DNA of 64,000 nt from Sipunculus nudus (Eukaryota > Annelida > Sipuncula > Golfingiida > Sipunculidae), in NCBI GenBank assembly GCA_026874595.1, contig CM049309.1, positions 20,315,076 through 20,379,075 of the forward strand, read 5' to 3'. A program made the position numbers and the translations under genes. The notes beneath the pieces are model-generated. The model was not told where the DNA came from. It did not search any database and worked only from the letters and a program-made list of their open reading frames with translations. This document shows positions 33,313-45,902 of this stretch, one piece after another. The stretch's first letter is position 1, and every line of letters begins with the position of its first letter.

Positions 33313-33949
33313 CGAAACAAAAAGGTTTTTAGCTAATAAGGGACTATTCTGTTATTGTTTTGTTTTTGGACTTATTTTTTATGTATACCTTAGCACGTGG
33401 GAAGCGCGGTAAATCCTAAATGATATAATCTTGCTCGGCTCCCGGCCACTCTTGCGCTCCGTTTCTAGGGCGGAGCGTGGGGCAGGATGGGAACAGGGCA
33501 GGGCTTCCCTGTGCATTGTTCAAGAACGAAGTTAGAGGTAGTACCGTGATAGAGCGAATAATATGGCGAAGTTAACAAACTGTCAGATGGGGCGTAAGCT
33601 CAGTTAAAAGCAGAGACATTTAAGCTTTAGAGAGGTGTTAGGTACTGTTTATGTGAAACGGACATAGGTTGTATACTTTAGTACTTCATGTTTGGTGAGT
33701 AATGTGTTGTTGTAATGATGTATTATGTATATGTTCAATATTACCAAATTATATAAGTAAACACGTATGTTATTACCGAAGTAATGCTTCATTCTTGGAG
33801 ATTGGAAAGTTATAACAGTGATTCAGATATTCAATTTAAAGTTAGATAACGAAACATTATTTAGACATTTTTGGTAATATTATGTTTGGCAAACTGGAAT
33901 TGATAACGAACAGATTTAGAACTTTATTTTCCAGATGGAGGATTAAAAA

Positions 33950-36900
33950 ATACTTTCATTTCATGTTAGGGGGCTGCAGAATTACCTGGAACGAAGACAC
34001 TTATTTTATTGGCTAAAGAATAAACAACATAACATAATATTTTTACAAGAAACTCATAGTTCCGCAGACGCTGCCTCGCAGTAGAGCTGAATGGGGACAT
34101 TTGTTGATTTTAAATCTTGGAAATATGAATGCTCGTGGTGTTGCTATATTAATTAAAAAATAAATTATCTTATGATATACATGAGATTTTCATGGATAAT
34201 GATGGGAGAACCTTCGTGCTAGATATAACTATTGGTAATTTTCGTTTAAAATTATGCAATGTATATGCCCAAAACTGACCTAAACCTGGATTTTACAGGA
34301 ATTTATTTCATAAAATAAAACAACTGAAAATGAAATTAATATTATTGGAGGAAATTGGAACACTGTCATTTATACTAAACTAGACAAAACTTCAATTACA
34401 TATGCTGGCAATAGTCGAGTTACCTCCACTATTCATGAGGAATTGGATCTGATAGATCCCTGGCGTTAAAATAACACCTTGTTACAAAACTGACCATACA
34501 GCAATGGATCTTTGCATTAAAACTTTCCATAACAAACGTGGTCCAGTAGTTTGGAAACTTAATCTTTCATTATTAGGAGATAAGGATTTCCTTGAAAATA
34601 TTAAAAAAGTATCGATGAAACAGCAGAAGAAAATGAGGAAGCTAATCCTAACTTGCTTTGGGATATAATCAAAATGTCAATATGAAATACTTGTATCATT
34701 CATGGTATCAATAAAAAAAAATAAAGAAAATCAGATATAGTCCTAGAACAGGAAATAAATAAAATAAAAAATCCCTCTATTTTCCCAAATGCATTGCTTT
34801 GTCTGCAAGTTAGAAAGAGCTGAAGAAAAATTAAATAAATCGCTAGAGTTTAAGACAAAAGGAGCGATTGTTTGGAGCAAAATAAGTTGATATGAAGAAG
34901 GAGAAATATCTACAAAATCCTTTGTGAACAAGGAAAAATGAAACTTTAATAAAAAAAACTTAGAAGTAAATTAAATAATTTATAATATCAAATGAGATAT
35001 TAAAAGCAGAGAGACACTATTTTGAAAAATTATTTACATCTAAACCTTATAAGCCACAAAAATTTAATAAATTTTACTTAAACTCAATATGCAGGTCAGA
35101 AAAATAAAATATGCAACAGGCAGTGGAAAGGTTACTGAAGAACAATTATTTCAAAGTATGAGATCTTTAAAAATAAAAAATCACCAGGAAGTGATGGACT
35201 TCAAATAGAATTTTATAAATTCTTTTGACACGACATGAACCTTATTTCATGGATTCTGTACATTACTCTTTTGAGACAGGCCTATTACTAATAACACAAA
35301 GACAAGGTATAATCAGTTTTTCACCAAAAAAAGAAAAAATCGTCAAATTTGAAAAACTGGAGACCTCTTGCTTTACTAAATTGTGATTTTAAGATTATTT
35401 CAAAGTGCATATCAAATAGAATAAAAGCTGTAATTCCTGAACAAATCAAAACAGGTTTTATTAGGGGACGTTGCATAGGTGAGAATATTATTAAGGTAAT
35501 TACCTGATAAATAATATTAGTAACAAGAAGCAAAAAGCTTTCTTACTGAGAGTCGATTATGAAAAGGCTTTCGAGTTTTTAGAATAGGACTATATATATA
35601 AATCCTTAGAAAATTTGAACTTTGATGAAATGACAATATCGATGATTAAGACAATGTATGATGATATCAGTAGTTGTATTATGAATAACGGATACCGATC
35701 AGGTTTCTTTAAGGTCTCTAGAGGAGTAAGACAGGGTTGTCAACTGTCACCCTTATTATTTGAGTTGAGTGTAGCCAATGTTATTTGTGCATAAAGTAAT
35801 ATCTAAGGTTTGATTATCAAAACAGATATATAGCTCAGTATGCGGATGATACGGTTCTATTTATAAAAGATATTAACAGTATCAGTTATGTTAATAAGTT
35901 TTTAAATGAATTTAATTATATATCAGGACTAAAAATTAATTAAGAAAAAACATGTAATTACAATGAGTTCAGGTATACACACTGAAAAGGATGAAGGTAG
36001 AAATTTCTGGCTTTCCTGGGTAAATCAGGTGAATATACTGGGAATCATTATAACATCGTCATTACAAAATGTGATAAATTTGAACTATATCCCAAAGATA
36101 AATAAAATAAAAAGCATAAAATCAGTCTGGACCAAGAGAAAACTTACTCCAGTGGGGAAAATCACCATTATTAAATCATTCATAATGTCACCATTTATTA
36201 TTTACTGTCTGTACTACCAAGCCGACCAAAACATATTTTACCCAATATGATAAAATAATGTATAAATTTATATGGGGAAAGGTGGAGAGTTAATAAATAT
36301 CTTAATCGCACAAAAAAGAAGACTGGGCCTGGGTATAAACCATTTATATTCTTAAGATGCATCAAGTAAAATTACTTGGATTAAAAAAGGATTCTGTGGA
36401 AAAAAACTGATAACTCATGGAGAAAGGTTGTGCTACATAATTTTCAAAGGGGATAACATTCATTTAAGTGTTACCTTGCAGATCAGGACAGAAAAGAAAT
36501 ATGTAGGAACTATATATGTTTTTGGGATGATTTGTTATCTGCTTGGTGTAAATAAATATGTTCCCATATCATGTTGTGTATGATGATATATTTAATTCTC
36601 ATTTTGGAAGAAATAACAGAACAGTTTTCCATAGGAAACTATTTGATGCTCGAGTGAAACATATTAAAGATATAGTCAATGCTTCACAATCAGATTCAGT
36701 TTGGATAAGTTATCAAGGGTTCTTGTGATAACTACAATGTAAATATTGATTTCCTTAGATACCATTGACTATTAAAACCAATTCCAGAAACATGGAAAAG
36801 TATTATAAAAAGCCAGGATAGGCTCACAGCTTTATTGCCAAGTAGAAGTATAGTAAATAAACTTATAAACAGAAAAGGTGGCACAAAAAAGCGTTTGCTG

Positions 36901-37530
36901 ATATAAAAAGGAAAACTTCAGAATTGTGCCATACACTACGATTTTACACTACGATAGAATTTAATGGTAAGTATAAAATAAGATATTTAAAGGATTTGAA
37001 AATTTATATTTATCAACAATATTTAGAAAACTGCAATATTTTCTGTTTAGAATCCTGCACCGGAGAGTGACACTGACCCCTTTTTTGTTTAGGATTAAGA
37101 AAATAGGTTATAATAAATGTTCCCTCTGCAAATCTTGTGAATAAACATTATAACATTTCCTGGAAATGTGATTTCACGAAATTCTTGTGGAGAGATATAT
37201 TGCGGCAGTTAAAGCAACATTGTTCAGTCAGTTCGACATACAGATGGACTGTGGAGAATGTTATTTTAGGGTGCGATGATGATAACTGGATGAACTTTTC
37301 CACATTGATGGTAAAGAGGTATTTATATATTGCTAGATGTGCAATGTAATTTTATTAAAGCCACGATGAATATTGAAAAAGAAATACCAATAAAAATGAC
37401 AAGTTAAACCAACATCATATCAAGTGGGCGCCAATACTGTGTACTCGAAGACCAACCAAATATTTGTTTAATTTTAAAAGTATCAAAAGGTTAATTAAGT
37501 AAAAAGGAAGCCGAAAATTATAGCATTATT
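33950..37530 (+). pseudogene. LINE 'a' ORF2 (endonuclease-reverse transcriptase) remnant
   Basis: Fragments in order: IIFLQETHSS near 34040 and IIGGNWN near 34340 (APE-type endonuclease), KTDHTAMDL near 34490, fingers/palm words TGFI.GR near 35450, AFLLRVDYEKAFEF at 35540-35580, SRGVRQGCQLSPLLF near 35717-35765, QYADDTVLF near 35832-35860 (the catalytic ADD is kept), and a longer open piece at 35963-36250 (LGIIITSSL region). The C-terminal cysteine/histidine region is around 37120-37200. Stops and frameshifts throughout. Confidence 0.8.
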
Positions 37531-37646
37531 GTGAATGTTCAATATGTACCAGTATGTGTTTATGTATATGTGCTATATGTATGTTATATGTTTTACTGCA
37601 TAATAATGAAAGAAAAATTGGGTACAAGTTTGCATTATACTACTTT

Positions 37647-37680
<34 letters not shown>
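37462..37680 (+). repeat. LINE 'a' 3' UTR and (TA)n tail
   Basis: The segment beginning near AAAAGTATCAAAAGG and ending AAGTTTGCATTATACTAC plus (TA)n is repeated at 37985-38206, which identifies it as the common 3' end of a LINE family. Confidence 0.7.
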
Positions 37681-37684
<4 letters not shown>

Positions 37685-37980
37685 TATATGTCAAATAACT
37701 TAAATATGTAGTACGTACACATATCATATATATATATTACATGTACAGATATAAATATATTATATATATAAATTTATTTACATTATATATACTGTGGTTG
37801 GCTTCATATCCGCGAGTCTGAAATTTCTCGATTTCTCCATTTTGAATGTTTAGCGAGGATTTTATTTTTGCAATATCAACAGAACCTATGTAAAACCGTT
37901 GCTTTAAAGCCATACCTGTTTGTATTAAATATTACAATTAGTCATGAGATTGTAATATTCTACTTATATATATATATTGT

Positions 37981-38147
37981 GTAATTTTCAGAGTATCAAA
38001 AGGTAAACTTAGTTGAAAGGAAGCTGAAAATTATAGCATTTTATGTACATGTGCTACATGTATATTGTATTTTTTGTATAATAAAAAAGAAAAATACATA
38101 AATATAAAACTGAGGCCACAAGCAGAATAAAAGTTTACATTATACTA

Positions 38148-38209
<62 letters not shown>

Positions 38210-38237
38210 TACAGATGTATATAGAATAACTAATATA

Positions 38238-38273
<36 letters not shown>

Positions 38274-38293
38274 TACAGATGTATATAGAATAA

Positions 38294-38350
<57 letters not shown>
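37981..38350 (+). mobile_element. 5'-truncated copy of the LINE 'a' 3' end with (TA)n
   Basis: GAGTATCAAAAGG through AAGTTTACATTATACTAC matches 37470-37650 and then runs into (TA)n (38152-38206). Two further TA tracts, separated by copies of GAATACAGATGTATATAGAATAACT, follow to 38350. The truncated 5' end is typical of LINE integration. Confidence 0.65.
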
Positions 38351-38351
<1 letters not shown>

Positions 38352-38352
<1 letters not shown>

Positions 38353-39135
38353 CTAGCAAATTGCGTGATGGGGACGGTTATTAAAAGATGAGTGAGAAAG
38401 TTGCAAAACTGAGAGCAAATTGCGTGACGGGGCCGGCCATCACAGGGAGGGCGAGAAAGCTGCAAAATTTCGAGCAAATTGCCCGCAAATTGCGTGATGG
38501 GGACGGTTATTACAAGATGAGTGAGAAAGTTGTAAAACTGAGGGCAAATTGCCAGAAAATTGCCTGATGTGGACGCCTGTTACAAGAAGGATGGGAAAGT
38601 TGCTAAATTGCTAGCAAATTGCGTGATGGGGACGTTCATTACAAGATGAGTGAGAAAGTTGCAAAACTGAGGGCAAATAGCCAGCAAATTGCCTGATGTG
38701 GACGCCTGTTACAAGAAGGATGGGAAAGTTGCTAAATTGCTAGCAAATTGCGTGATGGGGACGTTCATTACAAGATAAGTGAGAAAGTTGCAAAACTGAG
38801 GGCAAATTGCGTGATGGGGCCGGCCATCACAGGGAGGGCGAGAAAGTTGCAAAATTGCGAGTAAATTGCCCGCAAATTGCGTGATGGGGACGGTTATTAC
38901 AAGATGTGTGAGAAAGTTGAAAAACTGAGGGCAAATTGCCAGCAAATTGCTTGATGTGGACGCCTGTTGCAAGAAAGATGGGAAAAATGCTAAATTGCTA
39001 GCAAATTGCGTGATGGGGACGGTCATTACAAGATGAGTGAGAAAGTTGCAAAATTGCGGGCAAATTGCTTGCAAATTGCGTGATGTGGACGGCTGTTACA
39101 AGGAGGATGGTAAAGTTGCTAAATTGCAAACTTGC
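38352..39135 (-). repeat. GCAATTTGC/TTGCTAGCAA satellite, inverted block
   Basis: Tandem units of about 60-65 bp, read on the minus strand as GCAATTTGC(T/C)AGCAATTT followed by GCAACTTTCTCACTC, then a CATCTTGTAATAACCGTCCC type segment and CATCACGCAATTTGC. Alternate units carry CTCGCCCTCCCTGTGATGGC or CATCCTTCTTGTAACAGGC, giving a higher-order pattern. Orientation is opposite to the block that starts at about 39136. The long open frames here are repeat artefacts. Confidence 0.9.
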
Positions 39136-42100
39136 TAGAAATTTGCCAGCAATTTTGCAACCTTCTCGCTCTCCCTGTGATTGCCGTTCCAATCACGCAA
39201 TTTGCTAGCAATTTAGCAACTTTCCCATCCTTCTTGTAACAGGCATCCACATCAGGCAATTTGCTGGCAATTTGCCCTCAGTTTTGCAACTTTCTCACTC
39301 ATCTTGTAATAACCGTCCCCATCACGCAATTTGCCAGCAATTTGCTCGCAATTTTGCAACTTTCTCGCCCTCCCTGTGATGGCCTGCCCCATCACTCAAT
39401 TTGCCCTCAGTTTTGCAACTTTCTCACTAATCATGTAATAACCGTTCCCATCACGCAATTTGCTAGCAATTTAGCAACTTTCCCATCCTTCTTGTAACAG
39501 GCATCCACATCAGGCAATTTGCTGGCAATTTGCCCTCCGTTTTGCAACTTTCTCACTCATCTTGTAATAACCGTCCCCATCACGCAATTTGCCAGCAATT
39601 TGCTCGCAATTTTGCAACTTTCTCGCCCTCCCTGTGATGGCCGGCCCCATCACGCAATTTGCCCTCAGTTTTGCAACTTTCTCACTAATCATGTAATAAC
39701 CGTTCCCATCACGCAATTTGCTTGCAATTTGCCCCCAATTTTGCAACTTTCCCGCCCTCCCTGTGACGGCCGGTCCAATCATGCGATTTACTAGCAATTT
39801 ATCAACTTTGCCGCGAGTGTCTATCAAACTTTGAATCCTCACTGAGAAACTTGCTATGCGCAATTATTGCAAACTTGCTAGCAATTTGCCAGCAATTATG
39901 CAACTTTCTCGCCCTCCCTGTGATAGCCGGCCCGATCACGCAATTTGCTAGCATTTTGGCAACTTTGCCATCATTCTTGTACCAGCCTCCACATCACCCA
40001 ATTTGCTAGCAATTTGCCCTCAGTTTTGCAACTTTCTCACTCATCTTGTAATAAACGTCCCCATCACGCAATTTGCTAGCAATTTGATCGCAATTTAGCA
40101 ACTTTCTCGCCCTCCCTGTGGTGGCCGGCCCCATCACGCAATTTGCCCTCAGTTTTGCAACTTAGCCATCCTTCTTGTAAAAACCATCCCTATCACGCAA
40201 TTTGTTAGCAATTGCCCGCAATTTCGCAACTTTCTCGCCCTCCCTGTAAAGGCCGGTCCATTCATGCAATTTACTACCAATTTATCAACTTTGCCGCGAG
40301 TGTCTATCAAACTTTGAATCCTCACTGAGAAGCTTGCTATGCGCAGTTATTGCAAACTTGCTAGCAATTTGCCAGCAATTTTGCAACTTTCTCGCTCTCC
40401 CTGTGATTGCCGTTCCAATCACGCAGTTTGCTAGCAATTTAGCAACTCTACCATCCTACTTGTAACAGCCGTCCACATCACGCAATTGTGTCTATCAAAC
40501 TTTGAATCCTCACTGAGAAACTTGCTATGCGCAATTATTGCAAACTTGCTAGCAATTTGCTAGCAATTATGCAACCTTCTCGCCCTCCCTGTGATGGCCG
40601 GCCCCATCACGCAATTTGCTAGCAATTTTGCAACTTTGCCCTCATTCTTGTAACAGCCTTCCACATCACCCAATTTGCTAGCAATTTGCCCTCAGTTTTG
40701 CAACTTTCTCACTCATCTTGTAATGACCGTCCCCATCACGCAATTTGCTAGCAATTTGCTCGCAATTTTGCAACTTTCTCGCCCTTCCTGTGATGGCCGG
40801 CCCAGTACGCAATTTGCTAGCAATTTAGCAACTTTGCCATCCTTGTTGTAAAAACCATCCCTATCACGCAATTTTTTAGCAATTTGCTCGCAATTTTGCA
40901 ACTTTCTCGCCCTCCCTGTGATGGCCGGCCCCATCACGCAATTTGCCCTCAGTTTTGCAACTTTCTCACTAATCATGTAATAACCGTTCCCATCACGCAA
41001 TTTGCTTGCAATTTGCCCCCAATTTTGCAACTTTCCCGCCCTCCCTGTGACGGCCGGTCCAATCATGCGATTTACTAGCAATTTATCAACTTTGCCGCGA
41101 GTGTCTATCAAACTTTGAATCCTCACTGAGAAACTTGCTATGCGCAATTATTGCAAACTTGCTAGCAATTTGCCAGCAATTATGCAACTTTCTCGCCCTC
41201 CCTGTGATAGCCGGCCCGATCACGCAATTTGCTAGCATTTTGGCAACTTTGCCATCATTCTTGTACCAGCCTCCACATCACCCAATTTGCTAGCAATTTG
41301 CCCTCAGTTTTGCAACTTTCTCACTCATCTTGTAATAAACGTCCCCATCACGCAATTTGCTAGCAATTTGATCGCAATTTAGCAACTTTCTCGCCCTCCC
41401 TGTGGTGGCCGGCCCCATCACGCAATTTGCCCTCAGTTTTGCAACTTAGCCATCCTTCTTGTAAAAACCATCCCTATCACGCAATTTGTTAGCAATTGCC
41501 CGCAATTTCGCAACTTTCTCGCCCTCCCTGTAAAGGCCGGTCCATTCATGCAATTTACTACCAATTTATCAACTTTGCCGCGAGTGTCTATCAAACTTTG
41601 AATCCTCACTGAGAAGCTTGCTATGCGCAGTTATTGCAAACTTGCTAGCAATTTGCCAGCAATTTTGCAACTTTCTCGCTCTCCCTGTGATTGCCGTTCC
41701 AATCACGCAGTTTGCTAGCAATTTAGCAACTCTACCATCCTACTTGTAACAGCCGTCCACATCACGCAATTGTGTCTATCAAACTTTGAATCCTCACTGA
41801 GAAACTTGCTATGCGCAATTATTGCAAACTTGCTAGCAATTTGCTAGCAATTATGCAACCTTCTCGCCCTCCCTGTGATGGCCGGCCCCATCACGCAATT
41901 TGCTAGCAATTTTGCAACTTTGCCCTCATTCTTGTAACAGCCTTCCACATCACCCAATTTGCTAGCAATTTGCCCTCAGTTTTGCAACTTTCTCACTCAT
42001 CTTGTAATGACCGTCCCCATCACGCAATTTGCTAGCAATTTGCTCGCAATTTTGCAACTTTCTCGCCCTTCCTGTGATGGCCGGCCCAGTACGCAATTTG

Positions 42101-42556
42101 CTAGCAATTTAGCAACTTTGCCATCCTTGTTGTAAAAACCATCCCTATCACGCAATTTTTTAGCAATTTGCCCGCAATTTTCCAACTTTCTCGCCCTCCC
42201 TGTGACTGCCGGCCCAATCACGCAATTTTCCAGCAATTTAGCAAATTTGCCGCGAGTGTCTATCAAAGTTTGTATGTTCACTGAAAAACTTGCTCTGCGC
42301 AATTATTGCATACTTGCTAACAATTTCCCAGCAATTATGCAACTTTCTCGCCCTCCCTGTGATTGCCGTTCCCATCACGCAATTTGCTAGCAATTTAGCA
42401 ACTTTACCATCCTCCTGGTAACAGCCGTCTCCATCACGCAATTTGCCATAGCCATTTTCTCACAATTTTGCAACTTTGCCATCTTTCTTGTAACAGCCGT
42501 ACCCAAAACGCTATTTGCTAGCAATTCGCTCTCAATTTTGCAACTATATCACTCAT
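39136..42556 (+). repeat. GCAATTTGC/TTGCTAGCAA satellite, direct block
   Basis: Same family as 38352-39135 but in the opposite orientation; the switch falls near 39128-39150 in a CTTGCTAGAAATTTGCCAGC stretch. It includes a separate module, GAGTGTCTATCAAACTTTGA followed by a TCCTCACTGAGAAAC word and TTGCTATGCGCAATTATTGC, repeated several times. It ends where LINE 'b' begins. Confidence 0.9.
39594..42161 (+). repeat. 1284-bp tandem duplication inside the satellite
   Basis: 39594-40877 and 40878-42161 appear nearly identical; landmarks such as the Met-starting minus frames at 39863 and 41147 and the TCTATCAAACTTTGAATCC words repeat at an offset of exactly 1284. The high identity relative to the scatter among basic units points to a recent event. 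Confidence 0.85.
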
Positions 42557-42812
42557 TTTCTCCAGATGGCGATGTTCGAGTAAAACGGAGATGAGACCGG
42601 CTCCGTAGAAATATTAGGAATGTGAATTAAAACTATGTTTGTTTGTAGAATTTATAAGGTTGTACCATGTTTAAAGCTCTTTTACATACATGTTAAAAAG
42701 GCGGAGGGCTAAAAAATTATATCATTGCCAATATTGTACATATTGTACTCTGTAACTGATCGTATTATGTAGGTCAAGGTCTCCATTATGGATACACTGT
42801 GTAAACAAACTA

Positions 42813-43736
42813 ATGGCAACACAGATAGCAGGAAAGTCTGTCCAAAAGAAAAGATTTCTCAGTGACTCTTCTGGCGGCGGAGGTTTGAACATTCCTAACA
42901 ATAAACGCTCTAATATGGCTAATTTTGACTCTTCTGAAGATTATCCATTGGCAAATCTTAATGTTAAAGACAAAAAACAGGATATTGAACCTGCCCTCTT
43001 CCCTGATGATGTTGAGAGGTTCACAAAACTCCTTAGTGCTGCCCTGAGCTCTGAAACTATTAGGTCATCCTTGAAAGGCATTGTTGATGCCGCGGTGGAA
43101 CATAGGCTTAGAAACTATGAAAGTAAGATAGATAGACTCTTGGAAACGATGTGTCAGTTAGAGAAAAAAATAAATGAGTTGGAAGAAGGACTTGAGAAAC
43201 ATGAACAATATTCTAGACGGAACTCTATCAGAATTATAAATCCTTTGCCAGAAAATAAGGATGAGGACACATATTGTTTTATTTTAGACTCGGCCAGAAA
43301 CCACTTGAATGTTGATTTTCAGCCGGGGGACATCGAGAGGTCTCACCGAGTCGGTCGCCCTGCGCCTACAGTCAAATCATGTCAAATCCTGGTCAAGTTT
43401 GTGTCGCACAGGACAAAACGCGTCATAATGAAAGCAAAGTCACGCTTAAAAATGGCAGGTGATACGACAAAAGGGGTTTACATAAATGAAGACTTAACCA
43501 AAACAAGGTTTGCCATGTTCAATAACGCTTTGAGGCTGAAACGAGAAAACGTTATTTCTGATTGTTGGACAGCTGACGGAACAGTGTGTGTCAAAGACGG
43601 GCGAAACAAGGTTCACAAGTTCATAAGGGCGGGGGATTACTATTCTTGGGCAGAGGCGACAAAACAAAACCCACCAAGATCGTACTCTGACACAACTGCG
43701 ATGACGCCACCTATGACGTCTACACCAAAAACGTAA
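42813..43736 (+). CDS. LINE 'b' ORF1, L1-type RNA-binding chaperone
   Basis: 307 codons, intact, starting MATQIAGKSVQKKR. A basic, low-complexity N-terminus is followed by a coiled coil at ~95-130 (LLETMCQLEKKINELEEGLE). An RRM-like domain begins at EQYSRRNSIRI (131-141) and includes DIERSHRVGRP (173-183) and ILVKFVSHRTK. A C-terminal domain has YINEDLTKTR (~223-232) and CWTADGTVCVKDG. This is the transposase_22/L1 ORF1p layout: a trimeric single-strand nucleic-acid-binding protein that coats LINE RNA. ORF2 follows after about 0.4-0.7 kb. I found no internal stop, in contrast to ORF2 of the same copy. Confidence 0.85.
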   Translation: MATQIAGKSVQKKRFLSDSSGGGGLNIPNNKRSNMANFDSSEDYPLANLNVKDKKQDIEPALFPDDVERFTKLLSAALSSETIRSSLKGIVDAAVEHRLRNYESKIDRLLETMCQLEKKINELEEGLEKHEQYSRRNSIRIINPLPENKDEDTYCFILDSARNHLNVDFQPGDIERSHRVGRPAPTVKSCQILVKFVSHRTKRVIMKAKSRLKMAGDTTKGVYINEDLTKTRFAMFNNALRLKRENVISDCWTADGTVCVKDGRNKVHKFIRAGDYYSWAEATKQNPPRSYSDTTAMTPPMTSTPKT

Positions 43737-44109
43737 AAAAAAATAAATAAATATTACTGAAGTATGTTTATTCCTTGGACAGGATTTTTTTCACATTGTT
43801 TAAAAATGTGTATAATGTGGCTAACATTTTTAATTAACTTTATTTGTTGATGAATAAATAGGTTTATTATTGATATATGACAAAAGCACTTCGCTGGTAT
43901 TACTGGGAGACTGATACCTTATGCGGAGCCGGTCTAGTCTGTTCTGTTTCTTTTTTTCTGCGATTTTCAAAAAATACTACGAGTATAAAATTCTTTATAT
44001 CATTTTTGTTTATAACTCAAACGAATATAATGTTTTGGCTATAAATCGAATATACGCAAGCATTTAGCATATATTTAATTTACTGCTAAAAACTTGCATT
44101 TCTCGAACA

Positions 44110-45902
44110 GCGCCAAAAAGCTTTCTTTTTCGGTTCATATATGAATTTTATTTTAATTTTCTTTTTTTGTTATGTTGTCAAGACGTATGATTCAATTAGC
44201 ATGTCAGGTTCGGGGTATATGTGTCGGGATAAGCTCAGTTTAAGCATAGTTATAGTTTATATAGAGTCATTTGATAATAGTGGCGACGTGTATGCTGTTA
44301 TAACTGGGTTTAAAGAAAAGATCAGGAACAAAGTCTATTGAATGAAATATATATGCATGAGGAGAAACAATCGACTACCTATATTCAATTCAATTTTTCG
44401 GTAATAACAATAATAAAGAGGTTTTGGTAAAAGTAAGAAAAGAAATCAAATATACAATTGGTTATCAAATGAAAAAATTGCCAATAGTATTATATTTTGG
44501 CAGGAAACACACAGTACAGAAAATGTGGAAACACAATGGAGGAAGGTTGGCCAGGAGCTATTTTCTTTTCTCACGGCACCAATTTAGCGAGAGGGGTCAT
44601 GATTCTTGTCAGGATAAATATTGACTTGGAGGCGATAACTAAATATACCGATACAAATGGCCGATATATTTTAATAAAAGCATTGATAAATTGTAAAAAA
44701 ATATCTTTTTTTAAACACGTACGCTCCAAATACTGAGACCGAACAAATCATTTTTTTTAATAAAATCTCGAGTATACTAGAAATACTTACTCTTGATCCG
44801 GACACTAATATAATATGGGGAGGAGATTTTAACCTATGTTTAAGTCATATTGATGCGGACGAAGCTAATTTTAAGTCAAAACCTAAATCAGTAAACCTAT
44901 TAAAATCTAATTTATCTGAATATGGATTAATCGATCTTTGGAGAATAAGACACCCAGGAATGTCACAGTATACATGGAGGTCAAAAACGCCTATAAGACA
45001 ACGTAGACTGGATTATCTCTTTGTTGGAGCTGAACTAAATGCACATGTAAACAATATTTCGATAAAACCAGCAATCTTAACTGACCATTCGGCCGTCATC
45101 TGCTCATTAGGTTCAGTGTCGAGCCAAACCCACGGTCTTTCCTATTGGAAACTAAATGTTTCATTACTGAATGACCCAGATTATATATCACTAATAAAAG
45201 ACAATGTAAAGCACCTGAGGACAAAGCAAAAGAAATATTTAAACGATCAGCAATGGTGGGAATATTTAAAATTCAAAATTAGAGAAATTTCTATTAAATA
45301 TTCAAAGAAAAAAGAGGAAAGAAAGATCGGATATCATTTATCTGGAAGAGAAATTAGCGGGAGCCGAAAACAATTTAAATAGAAATGGCCAGTCTAACTT
45401 AAAGAATATTATGCACGTGTCACAGACGGACAAATTATTAGATCAAGAGTCCAATGGTTTGAAGAAGGAGAACGTTGTACTAAATATTTCTTCAATTTAG
45501 AAAAAAGAAACAAAAATAAATCAATTATAAAGAAATTAATTGCAAAGGGAAAAGAGTTAAGCTCACCGAAAGAAATTATGGATGAGATCAAATCCTTTTA
45601 CCAAACGAAATATTCACGGATGACTAACATAAGTGATTTAGATTGCTCAAATTTTTTGTCCAAACTAAAGATTCCGACATTATCAGATACGGAGGCTCGT
45701 ATTTGCGATGCTGCAATTGATAAAAAAGATATACTAGAAGCGTTAAAGGAAATGAAAAGTAATAAAACACCAGGACACCAGATGGTCTACCTAAAGAATT
45801 CCATATATAACCTTTTTTGATCTTCTGGTTGATGACTTATTATCCTGTTTGAACAGCAGTATTTCTAACGGATCATTGACAGCCAGTCAAAGACAAGCTG
45901 TA
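44110..45902 (+). pseudogene. LINE 'b' ORF2, endonuclease plus truncated RT
   Basis: The endonuclease is read in pieces: QETHSTE-like words near 44500-44520, AIFFSHGTNLARGVMIL (~44550-44600), IIWGGDFNLCLSHIDADE (~44810-44865) and the intact frame 44960-45382 with PIRQRRLDYLFV and LTDHSAVICSL (catalytic Asp-His motif). The linker continues in other frames, with 45578-45820 holding ALKEMKSNKTPG, the start of RT. SNGSLTASQRQAV, immediately upstream of the RT fingers, is the last LINE sequence before the satellite. There are at least four frame breaks; the YADD catalytic region and C-terminus are absent. Confidence 0.82.

Larger units (their letters stand above)
32520..37680 (+). mobile_element. 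Decayed L1/Tx1-type LINE 'a'
   Basis: A plus-strand non-LTR element with a coiled-coil ORF1 remnant, an endonuclease-RT ORF2 remnant and a 3' UTR ending in (TA)n at 37650-37680. Many stops and frame changes show that it is old. The order and motifs match LINEs 'b' and 'c' in this window. Confidence 0.8.
42557..45902 (+). mobile_element. L1/Tx1-type LINE 'b', 3' half missing
   Basis: Starts abruptly after satellite sequence (CACTCAT then TTTCTCCAGATGGCG), with a 5' UTR of about 250 bp, an intact ORF1, and an ORF2 that keeps the endonuclease and the beginning of RT. It stops at about 45902, where satellite resumes with AACTTTCCCATCCTTC. Having the 5' end but not the 3' end is the reverse of normal LINE truncation. 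Confidence 0.85.

Noticed and set aside
38135-38477. YIYIYI-rich frames
   Set aside because: Translation of (TA)n microsatellite, no coding signal.
38709-42441. Frames of 64-144 codons such as those starting MRIASFSVRIQS and MLAICPQFCNFL
   Set aside because: Satellite units read in phase; identical peptides recur at the repeat and duplication period.
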